Shown here: in pieces, positions 10,708-21,913 of the stretch
Layout of the letters: the number at the start of each line of letters is the position of its first letter
How positions within the stretch are numbered: the stretch's first letter is position 1
NCBI GenBank assembly: GCA_020465985.1
Contig: JAANYP010004771.1
Coordinates: 1,082,432 to 1,146,431 of the forward strand
Length of the DNA: 64,000 nucleotides
From: Centrapalus pauciflorus
Lineage: Eukaryota > Streptophyta > Magnoliopsida > Asterales > Asteraceae
Reading direction: 5' to 3'
Program-made: the position numbers and the translations under genes
The notes under the pieces: generated by a model
The model's database searches: none
The model's input: only the letters and a program-made list of their open reading frames with translations
Told to the model about the DNA's origin: nothing

Positions 10708-13092
10708 TTAGAAGGCAATCCCACCTTGAGGAAGCATTCTATCAATTTTACCGAATCTTTGAGGGGGCCATAGAATGTGTGTAACCCTTCCACGAATTAA
10801 ACCCAGTGGAATCTATAAGAAAAAATACGTAGAATTCAATGAATTAACGTGTTAAAACTTCCACAGCATGAAGCCATGATATGTTGATCAGATTTCCACT
10901 AACATTTTGTTGAAATGAAGGGAACGTACCGGCCCAAAGGATTTGGAGTCCATGGTATTGGATGGATTGTCGCCTTCTACCCAACAATGGCCTTCGGGTA
11001 TCTTTACAGCATCGTATGAGTATGGAACACTGATCCAATCACCTGGCATGCCAGTTATACGTTTTATGTGTTTCTCCTTGTAATTATTCGGGGAGCTGCC
11101 AAAAGATACAAACTATTAAACATATAACAGGCCTTTCAGATACTTGATGAGAACAAAGATTCAAAAGCTCTAATAATAGCATTTCATATCAGGGCAATTT
11201 ACAACACAACAGAATTCGAGTGCAATTATCATTGTAATGGTAGCACCATATAAATGTTAACTAACAGCTAATAGTAACTTGGTACGATAAAAAAACATAT
11301 GGAGATCTCAAACATTTTATCAATAAGAGGATTGTTTTTCAATCAAGGACATTCTCATATTAATTCACAAAATATGTACGCACAAAAACCTTAGTAGAAA
11401 CTGTGCAGTCTACCCGAAAAGAGTGATGTTTGACTTTGGAAGTCAAAACTATTGCATTCTATTGTCAATGAAAAGGCGTGGATGTAGCTACGAACTTAAT
11501 ACTAACGTTTCCTAGCTGTAGCATATTATTCATCATTTTCTTGAACAGCAGAACACACACACACACACTAAATCCTACTCCTAAATCTACAGCATTGTCC
11601 ACAATCCATCTATCCTACATTCCTACCCGATTTCTCTTTTGATGTCAAAAAAGAATCTATTTCATTTGACGTTTGATTCAAAGAACTGTGCCTAGCCCTC
11701 CTCCGCTCATGAAAGGGCTAAAAAAAAATCCTAGTTAAATTGTCTAATGTTGAGACTATACACAAAAGGGACTCGAACTTCCAACCTTGGGATCATCTTT
11801 AACAACATTTTGTTTATCATTAACAAAAGCAGTATGTAGTGCTTCGAGAGGTGATGCATATACTGATCAGGCCTCTCATGCCTAGGGCACCAAAGACAAA
11901 GGGTCATAGATTTTGTGCAGGTAGTTCCTACCTAGGATACGACCATCAAGGATGATTACGTGAAGGGGTAATGCAAATTGTCAAGTAAAGAGTTAAATAG
12001 TTGAAACCTATAATAGTAAGCTTAAGCAATTTGAGCTTTGAAGTTTGAATCTATAATAGTAAGCTGAAGCAATTCAATCCCCTGCAAGGCCTGTGATATC
12101 TAAAGATAAGGATTTCTTCGAAGGTAAGATGGAAAATTGTGAGCAAAGACTGAATCAGTTTATCCACTTGTTAGCTTTGCTCTGTAAAATCATTTTATGC
12201 TAATTTTCTTGTTCAAAGGAGTGCTCCCACCAGGAAGGATATCCATTTATTTGTGATCATGGAACTCAACAGGCCAATGGTAAGCATAATTTAGTGCCAA
12301 CATTCAAAGTTGAGACACTGAGATCAGACACCTGTTCTGATGTTGAAGAGGAAGAAGACATAAAATAGAGAAACATAATCTCAATTATTCTGTGAATGTG
12401 GACTCATCTAACAAACAAATTGCAGAGTATTATGTGCTTCTCAAAAGAAAATCAGAGTCTGCTATGATTTTCAGAACTCAACAATCGCATTTACAAAGAG
12501 ATCGTGACAATAAGAAGTATTGTGTTTGAACATAAAAAAATTAAAAGTGAAATCAAAGTCCAGAATGTATTTGATAATCACATTCCTACGGTTGCTTTCA
12601 ATGCAGACAGAATAGCCACAGTTATTAAAGACTCAATGAAGCTCGTTCCCCTGAATCTCTTGAAAAGTTCAGTACCTTCCTAAACCTCATGCTCAAACTG
12701 ACAAATAAATGAATACGTACTTAAATGGAATAATGCTGCATGGATAAGTGTACACAATGATGAAAGTATCAATAACCTAGGTTATACCAGAAAACTATGA
12801 CATCACCATGTGAGAACTTGTAATCTGTCAGGCAACGTTTCTCCACCAAGACATGGTCATCTGCAGACAAATCATAACTTGATCAAACTAGCATATATCT
12901 ATGTTTTCGCTAAAATAGAAACCTACCAGTAAACAATCCAGAAGAAGTGCTTTTGTGAGGATTGAATGTCGGTGACATAGAGAAACCACGTATGGGGACA
13001 ATACTAGCAACACGGTCTGATATGGTGAGACCAATTAACCCAAATGTGAAGGATGATTTACAGACATTCCAGAGAAAACTTGGAGTTCCCAT
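10708..13092 (-). CDS. IMP2: mitochondrial inner membrane protease subunit 2 (signal peptidase I family)
   Basis: S26-family serine protease. With IMP1 it removes intermembrane-space sorting signals from proteins in the mitochondrial inner membrane. Exons on the minus strand: 13092-12927, 12860-12788, 11095-10930 and 10812-10708 (stop 10710-10708). All are GT-AG and in frame, giving 169 aa, the usual length for plant IMP2-like proteins. The start is the ATG at 13092 (MGTPSFLWN...), which matches the family N-terminus; a GTG 30 bases upstream is not a plausible start. A membrane segment covers about residues 14-34. The catalytic Ser is Ser38 in GFSMSPTF and the general-base Lys is Lys91 in IKRITGMPGD. 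The conserved GDN...DS(R/K)SFGP box is present with Lys instead of the usual Arg. Intron 2 is long (1.7 kb). A 5'-UTR exon probably ends at 14074. Confidence 0.93.
11715..11815 (-). repeat. possible SINE fragment in IMP2 intron 2
   Basis: Read on the minus strand, the segment contains GTTCGAGTCCC, close to a tRNA box B (GGTTCRANNCC), followed by T/A-rich sequence. No clear box A. Tentative. Confidence 0.25.
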
Positions 13093-14073
13093 ATTTTTAT
13101 CAAACGAACAAATCAAGTACACGATGAAGCAAAATCCATCTACAAGAACACAAATAACGAATCAATATACTGACAATACTACTACTTTTGTCATCTTTGT
13201 ATGTGGTGAGCACCAAATCCATTCCAAAATGAAGTGGCAGTATCACCGTTTTGATCATATGGACTGATTCTCAACTTCAGAATTTGTACAAATTCTTTTC
13301 AACCTATAAGATATTTTTATAAGAACAAGTTCTGCAATGTATGCTACAAATAGAACATGTTGGTGTAAGATCCAAATGCCAACCTTATTCAAATCTGAAA
13401 AAGTAATAGTAATAGGGTTGAGGTGAAAAGTCAAGCTGTACTTCGTTCCTTTTCAAAACACAAGGAACACTTGTGTAAGCTACTAAACCAAACACATACA
13501 TTATCAACTCCAAACATAGGATGCATATTCTACTAAAGAAAAAGAGCTTGGAACTGAATTTGTCTTGACTAATCCACCATGTGAAGATGTCAAGAATCTG
13601 ATAAATCGCACGAACAACATCTCAAGTAATTCACATTCTTATCGCACTCGAATCAAATTAACTGCGCTTGTTTATAACTTTATAAACAAAATAACAAATG
13701 GATATCTAAAGTTTGTTTCCACGTTAAAGTTGGTATAATTTATGTACAAAACAGACATTGATTTTATGGCCCGTATAAACCAGATTAATATCATCTTAGT
13801 CTGCAAGCAATTTGTGTCTTAAGAGTTTATAAATCCACGTCAATTCTGAAGCTCAACAAAAGCGAATTTGGCATCCAATTAAATTAACTGTTCATCAACG
13901 ATGTTCTAGTAAATCAAATTGCTTAGTAACATACACACAATGTGAAATAATCATCGGATATGAGGCTTTCCATCAAAATATAAAACTAGGTGAAAAATTA
14001 GAGCTAGTGAGCAAGTCTGCGTGCATTTATATAGATACTAATCAAGTGATTGGCAAAAGTTATAGATACGTAC

Positions 14074-14210
14074 TCGGTTCGCGGCGGAGCAACCGATCGG
14101 AACTCGAAAGACGTGGACACGGTGGTGACTGGTGCGGGTGTTTGTGTTGTGCTAGAAATGGCTTTTTGGTTTGGTTTCCTTCCCCAATTGATTTACAGGT
14201 TGACCCACGC
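14074..14210 (-). promoter_or_regulatory. probable 5'-UTR first exon of the IMP2 gene
   Basis: A GC-richer island on the minus strand ends in a consensus donor (GTACGT directly after 14074), with the IMP2 start codon 1 kb downstream. The intervening ~0.95 kb would be a 5'-UTR intron. Inferred from composition and the donor only; the upper boundary is a guess. Confidence 0.4.
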
Positions 14211-14259
14211 CATACCTAATCTACTTGCTACTAATTTACTACTGTTTTACCTTTAAATT

Positions 14260-16960
14260 CAATCCTAATACACTAATATGCTAGGTTATCACCCGCGATT
14301 TACACAGATATTTTATATATATATATAAAATATAATAATTTGAAAGATGAAGATATAAATATTATTTTTTTCTTATATTTTTTTTAACTTTTATTATATT
14401 ACATTATTAATTAATAAGTTAGTAGAGCATTAGATTTTGTTTGATTTGATTTCAATTTAAAAATAGATTGTATTAGATTTGGATAGATATAATTTAAATC
14501 ACATTCAAAATTTATAATAATCACACGTACAACACTTTCTAGTCATCGTTTATTTTATTGGATATCTATAATAATCTTTATCGTATTAGTAAAATTTAAT
14601 CACGTTCAAAATTTTATATTCAAAGGGTCTCTTTTATAATTTTTGTTTCGCATGGTCTTCGAAATCTTAGAGACGGCCTTGTAAATAATGTACTTTTTGT
14701 AGATAAACTAATAATATAAATTTAAAACATAAAAGAAAAAACAATCAACTAAGGATTAAAATATATTATAAATTATAAGAATTTAAATAATTTGAAAATT
14801 ATAGGAAAAAAATCTATTGCCAACTAAAAAAATACCAACATGACATGAATTACATGTATTTATTATCTATCGCAGAGATTAGAATATTTAATCTAAAAAT
14901 TATAACAAACAAAAAGATTTAACTAAAGTTAACTAATAAATAAAAAATCATAAAATCAAGCAACATAGTTTAAACAAAATTATTTATAGTGTTCTTAGCT
15001 TTTGAAATGATAGAATATGATAATCCGAAGCTTATATAATAATTAAAAAGGTAAACTATGAAAATAACAATAAACTTTTTTTTACCATTTATAGTAATAT
15101 TATTTTTATTATTATTAATAGCGCCAACTGTTATATTTTATGTCATTAATAGTATAGACTTTGTATTTTTTTTTACCATCTATAGCATCACCTCTATGGC
15201 TCTATTACCTTTTGTTATAACTGATAAAAAAACATAAAAGTAGATGCTTTTAATGATTAAAAAAGTTTATTAAAACGATAAAAATAAAAATTTATTACTA
15301 CTTTTTATCAATTGGCCCTAACTAAAATTGTTAAACATTATATTAAATTATATATAAAATTAACTTGATTTTTTAACTAAAATAAAAAAACCAAAATAAG
15401 TCATTGCTATAAACTAATATGTCATGACTAATATAAATTATAATAAAGTAAAACAATAAAAACCAATAATTATAATAAATATAAAAGAAGTTATCATATA
15501 TTTAAATATATTTTAAAAATAGCATTTGAACAAATAAATGTAATAAAATGTTACAATATCTGATATACATATAACCAATAATATATATAAATACACACAT
15601 TAGCAAACCTAATATGAAATAGTGTGATAAAAGTTTCTTCTATTGCATGTTATTGTTAACATAGTAAAAAATTAATGATATTTATTTTTTCGTCTCTTAA
15701 ACATATTAGCAAATCTCAATTATAATTAATATTTTATCATGGAAGTGAGAGACACATTTCATAGAAACTCACTTATAAATAATGTTTTGGCACTTAAAAT
15801 TTTTTTTATTTTGTAAAATGGGGTAACATGTGTATCACTAAATTAAAAAAAAAAAAAAAAAAAAGATTAGCATGTCTAGTTTTGTTTTTAAAATGCTAAA
15901 ATTATTATGAATTTATTGGTATATTACATACGAGTATATGACAAAATCAAATGAGAAGGTAAAAAAAATAAAATATTAAATCCATATCAATTAATTAACG
16001 TAGATATCCATTTGTGAAATTTTCTTAAAACAAAAATTCAAGATAAGGATTTTATTCCTTAATCTGATTATGTTTTACAATAAAAAAATTTAAACTTAAT
16101 TTAGCAAATCTTAACATAAGTATATTTGAAGGTAGAGTTTTTACGCTTATTGGATATTGCGTTTAATTTCTTATAATATGTTTTTTGTTTGTAATTTTTT
16201 AATACTTCGATTAAATTTAAACAGACTATTAAATAATTTTTTGTAACAAGTTGCTAAAATTTTAAATGTAAAATTATAATTTATAATGAAAATTTTGATG
16301 TGATTCCAATGCATCGAATTATCAGTTATTAATGCTCTTATTATTTGATTAATAACATGATATTTTTTGTTAACCAATTAATTTATTCTGATTATCATAT
16401 GATCAACAAAATAAAATAAACAAGATTGATTGTAGTTTTATGAAATCATTTATTACATGTATCATGATCAATCTATAAGATCTATAAAAAAATTACTTAT
16501 TTGTAAAATATTAAAAATCGTATTATCAAAGGAAGCATGAAAATTTATTGTTATTATTATTATCTTGTTAAATTAAAAGTACTTCGATATTAATATAAAA
16601 GATTAAAATGGCATCAATAGATATAAAAAAATGTAGTTCGTTGACATGTATGTTTATCGTCCATAGCCAAAGGACGTGTACCGTGTTATTAAGATATGGT
16701 TACTTGAGGGGTTAAGCATAATATTGATATCCAAATAAAATATTAATACATTATTTTATGAGTTAATTGCATAAATGGTCCTTTAACTATCCCTAAATTG
16801 CAGTTATCGTCTTTTTTTAAAAACGTTGCAATTTGGGTGTTTTATGTACCGAAAAGTTGCAATTAAGGTTCTTTCTAACAGAATCCGTTAAATGTATATG
16901 TTAGATCAATGGCAATTTCGTCTTTTAAGGATAAAGGACCTAATTTGCAATTTTTCTATT
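14260..16960. other. gene-free AT-rich intergenic stretch
   Basis: Very AT-rich, with no coding signature on either strand and several homopolymer runs (for example poly(A) near 15846-15863). At 16760-16930 there is a partial copy of the 'ATAAATGGTCCTTTAACT' type sequence that also forms the ends of the foldback element next to it. Confidence 0.5.
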
Positions 16961-16978
16961 ATTTGCTTTATTAATCTT

Positions 16979-18483
16979 AGAGTAAATTACAGAAATGGTT
17001 CCTGTGGTTTGCTCAAATTTATGGAATTGGTCTCTGGTCTTTAAAAATTGCATAAATGGTCCCTTAAAACACTATTTACTTGCAGAAATGGTCCCTCAAT
17101 CTCTTGAATTTTTCTAAATGACGATTTTGCCCTTATTCTTAAAATCATTTTTGGTCCCTATAGTATCTAATTAGTTTTGGTTTTAGTCGTTTTTATAATT
17201 TTTTGTTTTTGTTTTTGAATTTTAAATTTTAAATGCTAATTTGATAAAATGTAATTTAATTATTTTATTTAATTAAATTTTTTAATTATATTTTATATAT
17301 TAAATTTATTTATTTACATTTGATTTGTTAAAATATTCTTACGTTTTTATATTTTTATACGTTACCAACTAACTATTTCATTACGTTAACATATTTTGAT
17401 TTGATTATATTTTTAGAAAAAAAAAAGATATAAATCTTGGGTTTTATTTGTTTTGATTAAAATATTTTGTGACGTTTATACATTTCGATTTAAATTTAGT
17501 CTTTATTCATTTGATTTACATAATTTTCTACATTAACCCGTTTCAATTAAACTTAGTATTTTGTTTGTTCTATTCTATATATTTTGACGTATATATGTTT
17601 TGAATAAAACGTATATATGTTTCGTTACGTTACGTTTCGAAACCTATATAATGAAATATACAAACCAAAACATATAGAAAGAAATATACAAACCAAAACG
17701 TTAAAAATTATAGTTAAATCGATAGATATTAACGTGACTATTTACGCAAAAACAAATAAAATGCTAAGTTTATAAATTCTTTTAAAAATTATAATTAAAT
17801 TGTAAAGTATTAAAATAAAAAATTATTTAAATCAAAATGAATCAAATGTCAAGTCGACATAGTTTTGTTAAAAGATACAATTAACTCAGAACATATTAAT
17901 GTAACCAAGTATTAGAATATAATAATACTAAGTTTAATTGAAACAGATTAATGTAGCAAAATATGTAAATCAAAACGAAAAAAAGACAAAATTTAATTCA
18001 AAAGGTATTAACGTAACAAAATATTTTTATTAAAACAAATAAAACCCTAGATTTATATAATTTTTTCTAAAAATATAATCAAATCAAATTATGTTAACGT
18101 AATGAAATAGTTAGTTGATAAAGTATAAAAATATAAAAAAGTATAAATATTTCAATAAATGAAATGTAAATAAATAAAGTGAATATATAAAATAGAATTA
18201 AAATAAATTAATTTAATAAAATTACATTTTATTAAATTAGCATTTAAATTTCAAAAACAAAAATTATAAAAATGAGTAAAACCAAAATTAATTTGATACT
18301 ATAATGACCAAAATTGATTTTAAGAAATAAGGACAAAATCGTCATTTAGAAAAATTCAAGAGATGGAGGGACCATTTTTGCAAGTAAATACTGTTTTGAG
18401 GGACCATTTATGCACTTTTTAAAGACCAGGGACCAATTTCATAATTTTGAGCAAACCACAGGGACCATTTCTGTACTTCACTC

Positions 18484-18484
<1 letters not shown>
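16979..18484. mobile_element. 1.5-kb near-palindromic foldback element (MULE-like long inverted repeats)
   Basis: The left end reads AGAGTAAATTACAGAAATGG and the right end, on the other strand, AGAGTGAAGTACAGAAATGG. Pairing continues inward through 'TTTGCTCAAA', 'CAAGAGATTGAG'-type and 'TTACGTTAACATA'-type blocks for roughly 560-590 bases per arm (about 16979-17565 with 17925-18484), leaving a loop of about 360 bases. No transposase is encoded. Ends of this type ('aaatggtccctgtggtttgc') are widespread in plant MULE-like and foldback elements. A target-site duplication is not clear because the right end runs into an ATT microsatellite. Confidence 0.75.

Positions 18485-18536
<52 letters not shown>
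18484..18536. repeat. (ATT)n microsatellite
   Basis: About 17 uninterrupted ATT/TTA units directly next to the right end of the foldback element. Confidence 0.9.
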
Positions 18537-18570
18537 TACAGTCTAGACTCTAGACCACACCTAACACTAA

Positions 18571-18893
18571 GGGGATGTTTGGTTCGCGGATTTTCTGGGA
18601 TTTACTGGGATTTGCATTTAAAATCCTGTGTTTGGTTCACAGATTTCACTCTTTCAGTAAGGATTTAAAATCTCATGATTTCATAAATCTATTCCTTCTT
18701 TGTAATTTAAAAACCCAGCATCCCTCTTAGGATTTTAAATCTCATTTACCTTGCATTTTTCAGATTAACAAATTTTTGTTATAAGATAATGCAGATTCTT
18801 TGATAAAATCCTGACAAATGCAAATGCTGCATAATACAAATCCTTTGAAAAAATGCAAATCTCAGAGAAAAAAATCTGCGAACCAAACGCCCC
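18571..18893. mobile_element. MITE with 'GGGG..GTTTGGTTCGC' inverted ends (PIF/Tourist- or hAT-like)
   Basis: The left end GGGGATGTTTGGTTCGCGGA is mirrored by the right end, which reads GGGGCGTTTGGTTCGCAGA on the other strand. The interior repeats 'ATTTGCATTT'. About 323 bases, noncoding. Flanking bases are TAA (left) and TTA (right), so a 3-bp target duplication is possible but not exact. Confidence 0.65.
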
Positions 18894-18899
18894 TTAGAG

Positions 18900-20397
18900 A
18901 ATTTGCCATCCATTAGTAACACACACACATATATAAATCTTTTATTTGTTATTATACCAAGTCAATCAAATACTGGAAGTCTTAAAATCCGTTTTGGCTG
19001 CCTGTGGATTAACTCGAAGGAACTGAAAATTTATTTGATATGTTTGATACCTTGAATTATAAAGAAAATAAATTAGAAGTTATATAAATTTTATCTTACT
19101 CTATTGTCATTCATATTTATTTTATGACATTAAATAAATATCAAAATCTTATTTAAAACTATCAAATGTTTTTTTAGATATAACTTAAAAAGTTTGTCAT
19201 ATTTTTTGTTTATAAAATATAAAAAGAATAGAAAAAAGAATGTAAAGTAGAATTTATATTTGATAGCTGAATTGATATTTTATACTATTCAAACATTAGA
19301 AGAAAAAAAATGATAAGATATACTCAAAAAACTTAGAATGCTAAAAAAAACTACTTGTTAAAACTTATTAAAATAATATAATTTTACTAACTTCATTTCA
19401 TATGTGGAATGTACAACAGTATACTAATAAAAATTTTTGAAATAAGAATGAGTAATTTTTAAAATTTATAAATGAATATACATATTTTACATGTTTAAAA
19501 TTTCAAAATAATAGCAATAGCATTAAAAATTAGTATATGAAAATAAAAAGGATAAATTAATTAAATATATAGATAGATTGAAAGAATTTTATTAAACAAA
19601 AATTAATAAATAAAATAAATATTTCTTAAAAAAGAGTGAATGTAGAAATAATTAAATATATATTCCAAATATTTTAGCATATGCTTAAAAGTTATAAAGC
19701 ACAAAGTAACAATTTTTATTAAAGTTAATATTGATAAAACCCAATCAACTTTTCTCATTTTCTCAATTAAGTTCTTATAAGTTTTTTCCAACTGTTTAAA
19801 TTCCTAAACTATGTTTGTCTTATTCAGAAGTATATATTTTGTTGACTGATTACCGGAGTTGCCGGTAAAATACAATTGATAAACAAAAGTTTAAGACTTA
19901 ATTGTTATAATATGGAAAGATTGTGTGATTTTTCTTACATTAATCAAGTGAGAAAACTAAGAATACTAGTTTGGTAACCAGTTAAACAGATCAAATATAT
20001 ATTTTTAAATAAGACAAAAATAGTTTAGGGACTTAAACAATAAGAATTTTTTTTTAAAAACTTACTCATGAAAATAAAGATACTAGAGTTTTTTTTTATT
20101 TTAATATTAACCCTTTTTTAGTTTACAGAACAAAGCGTTCAAAAACGAAAAACAATCACCTACCAACTACACTTCCGTTTCCATTTTCCAGCCATTGAAT
20201 TGAAATAACAGTACGAAGCCAAATCCAACTACGCTACTTGTCATTCTACAACACATCAATCAAACCCAACACCTTAACACCAAAAATTCAAATATTTGAT
20301 TTCAATCTCCAACCGATTTTTTTTTTTTCAATCTGGTTTGGTTTTTATTTAATCCGTTTAGGTAACCGGTGGGGGAATTATATCCAGATTTTTATCC
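18900..20397. other. AT-rich intergenic stretch
   Basis: No gene. It contains the palindromic segment at about 19787-20041 and otherwise simple AT-rich DNA. Confidence 0.45.
19787..20041. repeat. palindromic MITE-like segment
   Basis: 'CTGTTTAAATTCCTAAACTA' with 'TGTCTTATTCAGAAGTATAT' on the left is mirrored in reverse complement by 'ATATATTTTTAAATAAGACA' and 'TAGTTTAGGGACTTAAACA' on the right. Noncoding. Confidence 0.5.
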
Positions 20398-20405
20398 GGT
20401 TTCAT

Positions 20406-21162
20406 CAGGGCGAATCCAGAAATTTTTGTTATCGATGTCACTTTTTTAGAGTATGTTTAATACTTAGATTTTTTAAATATTTTTTAAGAATGATCGGGTA
20501 ACCGAAACGGTTTGCCAACATAAAATTAACAAATAACAAGATTTTTCTAATTAAAAAGGTACATAGTACAATACTATTAAAACTTAAAAGCAATAAGTAC
20601 CGTAAGTCTTAAAGTTTTACAATTGTTGCCTTCGAGTTTTCGTCTTTTGAAATCTTGTCATCACATCTCGTTCGAAATACTAACAAGTAAGGCCTTCTCA
20701 ATACAATAAATGCAACGAGCGTTCATAAAATCATCACCAATCAAATTACACAATTCATACTTGACCAACTTTATCACAGAAAAACATCTATCAACTCTTG
20801 CAGTTGTGACCGGCAAAAATATCGTTAGTTTTAACAAATCATTTGGACTTTTTCTTAAATCGATTAGGCTTTTTTTAACCCTTTTGGGTTGATTGTGTAT
20901 TCTTCTTCTTTTTTTTTTTCTCTGTTGGGCTTCATTTTTTTAACTTTTAATGATTAAAACTTAGTAATATTTCAATACGTTACTCTAAAAACAACAAATA
21001 TAAATTAGAAATATATGTATATAATTTTTATAATTTTTTTCATAGATGCCACTAAAAAAAATCCTAGATGTCACTCGAGTTTTTGATACATATGTAACTC
21101 AATATTTTGAAAATTTATCAGTGCCGAGTGACACGTGTCATATATAACTAGGTCCGCCCCTG
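20406..21162. mobile_element. hAT-type nonautonomous element with perfect 8-bp target duplication
   Basis: The element begins CAGGGCGAATCC and ends GGTCCGCCCCTG, hAT-like inverted termini of the CAGGGGCGGAYC form. It is flanked by identical 8-mers GGTTTCAT at 20398-20405 and 21163-21170. The 757-bp body has no transposase frame. A shorter diverged relative lies in the PAL intron at about 22504-22894. Confidence 0.85.
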
Positions 21163-21816
21163 GGTTTCATAAAAACCGGTTTTTAATCCGAAAATTTATC
21201 TGATTTCTATATAAATAGGTTGGTAACATTTTAGGTTCATCAACATTTTGGCAAAAAAAAATTTTATAGCTTTTAACATTTTTTAATATTTATAGTTACA
21301 TATAATATAAAAATATAATTAATTGGAGTAAAATATTTTTGTATGTAAAATTTACAAAAAAAATAAATAAATAGAAGTTATAAGCATATAACTATAATTT
21401 ATAAAGACGGAGTCTAAAAACTTATCAAAATTAATTCAACTTTATTAGCCTACAAAAAAACACAGAATCCAAGCCAAAAAAACAAAAAAAGATGGAACAA
21501 TGGAACAACATACATTATCAAGCCCAAAAAAAACTAAAAAAAAATCATTTTCAAAAATCAGATTAAAAAAACCATTTATAGAAAATTCGGGTATACTATT
21601 TTGGACCAAAAACCGGTTTCATTCCGATCCAATACAACTGAATATAAACGAACAAACTTGTTGAATAAAAATAAAACTTATAAAACACGATTCATAGTTA
21701 TCAAATTACGTTTGTACATCCATAAAGATTTATAAATGACTTCAAACTTATGGGATAATAGTAAATTAATGTATTAAAAATGGATAGAAAATTAACAAAG
21801 TTTAATTTTGGAGGCG

Positions 21817-21823
21817 ACCAACC
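21817..21823 (+). promoter_or_regulatory. AC element (ACCAACC) upstream of PAL
   Basis: ACCAACC, followed by ACC, lies about 95 bases before the PAL start codon. Such AC elements are the known R2R3-MYB binding sites of phenylpropanoid gene promoters. A TATATATAT stretch near 21868-21878 is a plausible TATA box. Confidence 0.45.
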
Positions 21824-21913
21824 ACCATTAATAATTAATGTGCTTGAAAATTACACACCACTTTCCTTATATATATATGTATAGACTATAGACTACGTAC
21901 GAACACGTAGAAG

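Noticed and set aside
18447..18668. Open frame with a poly-isoleucine stretch
   Set aside because: This is the (ATT)n microsatellite and the end of a MITE read as protein; no family resemblance.
20238..20501. Aromatic-rich 87-codon frame
   Set aside because: It crosses the left border and target duplication of the hAT element, so it cannot be an ancestral gene.
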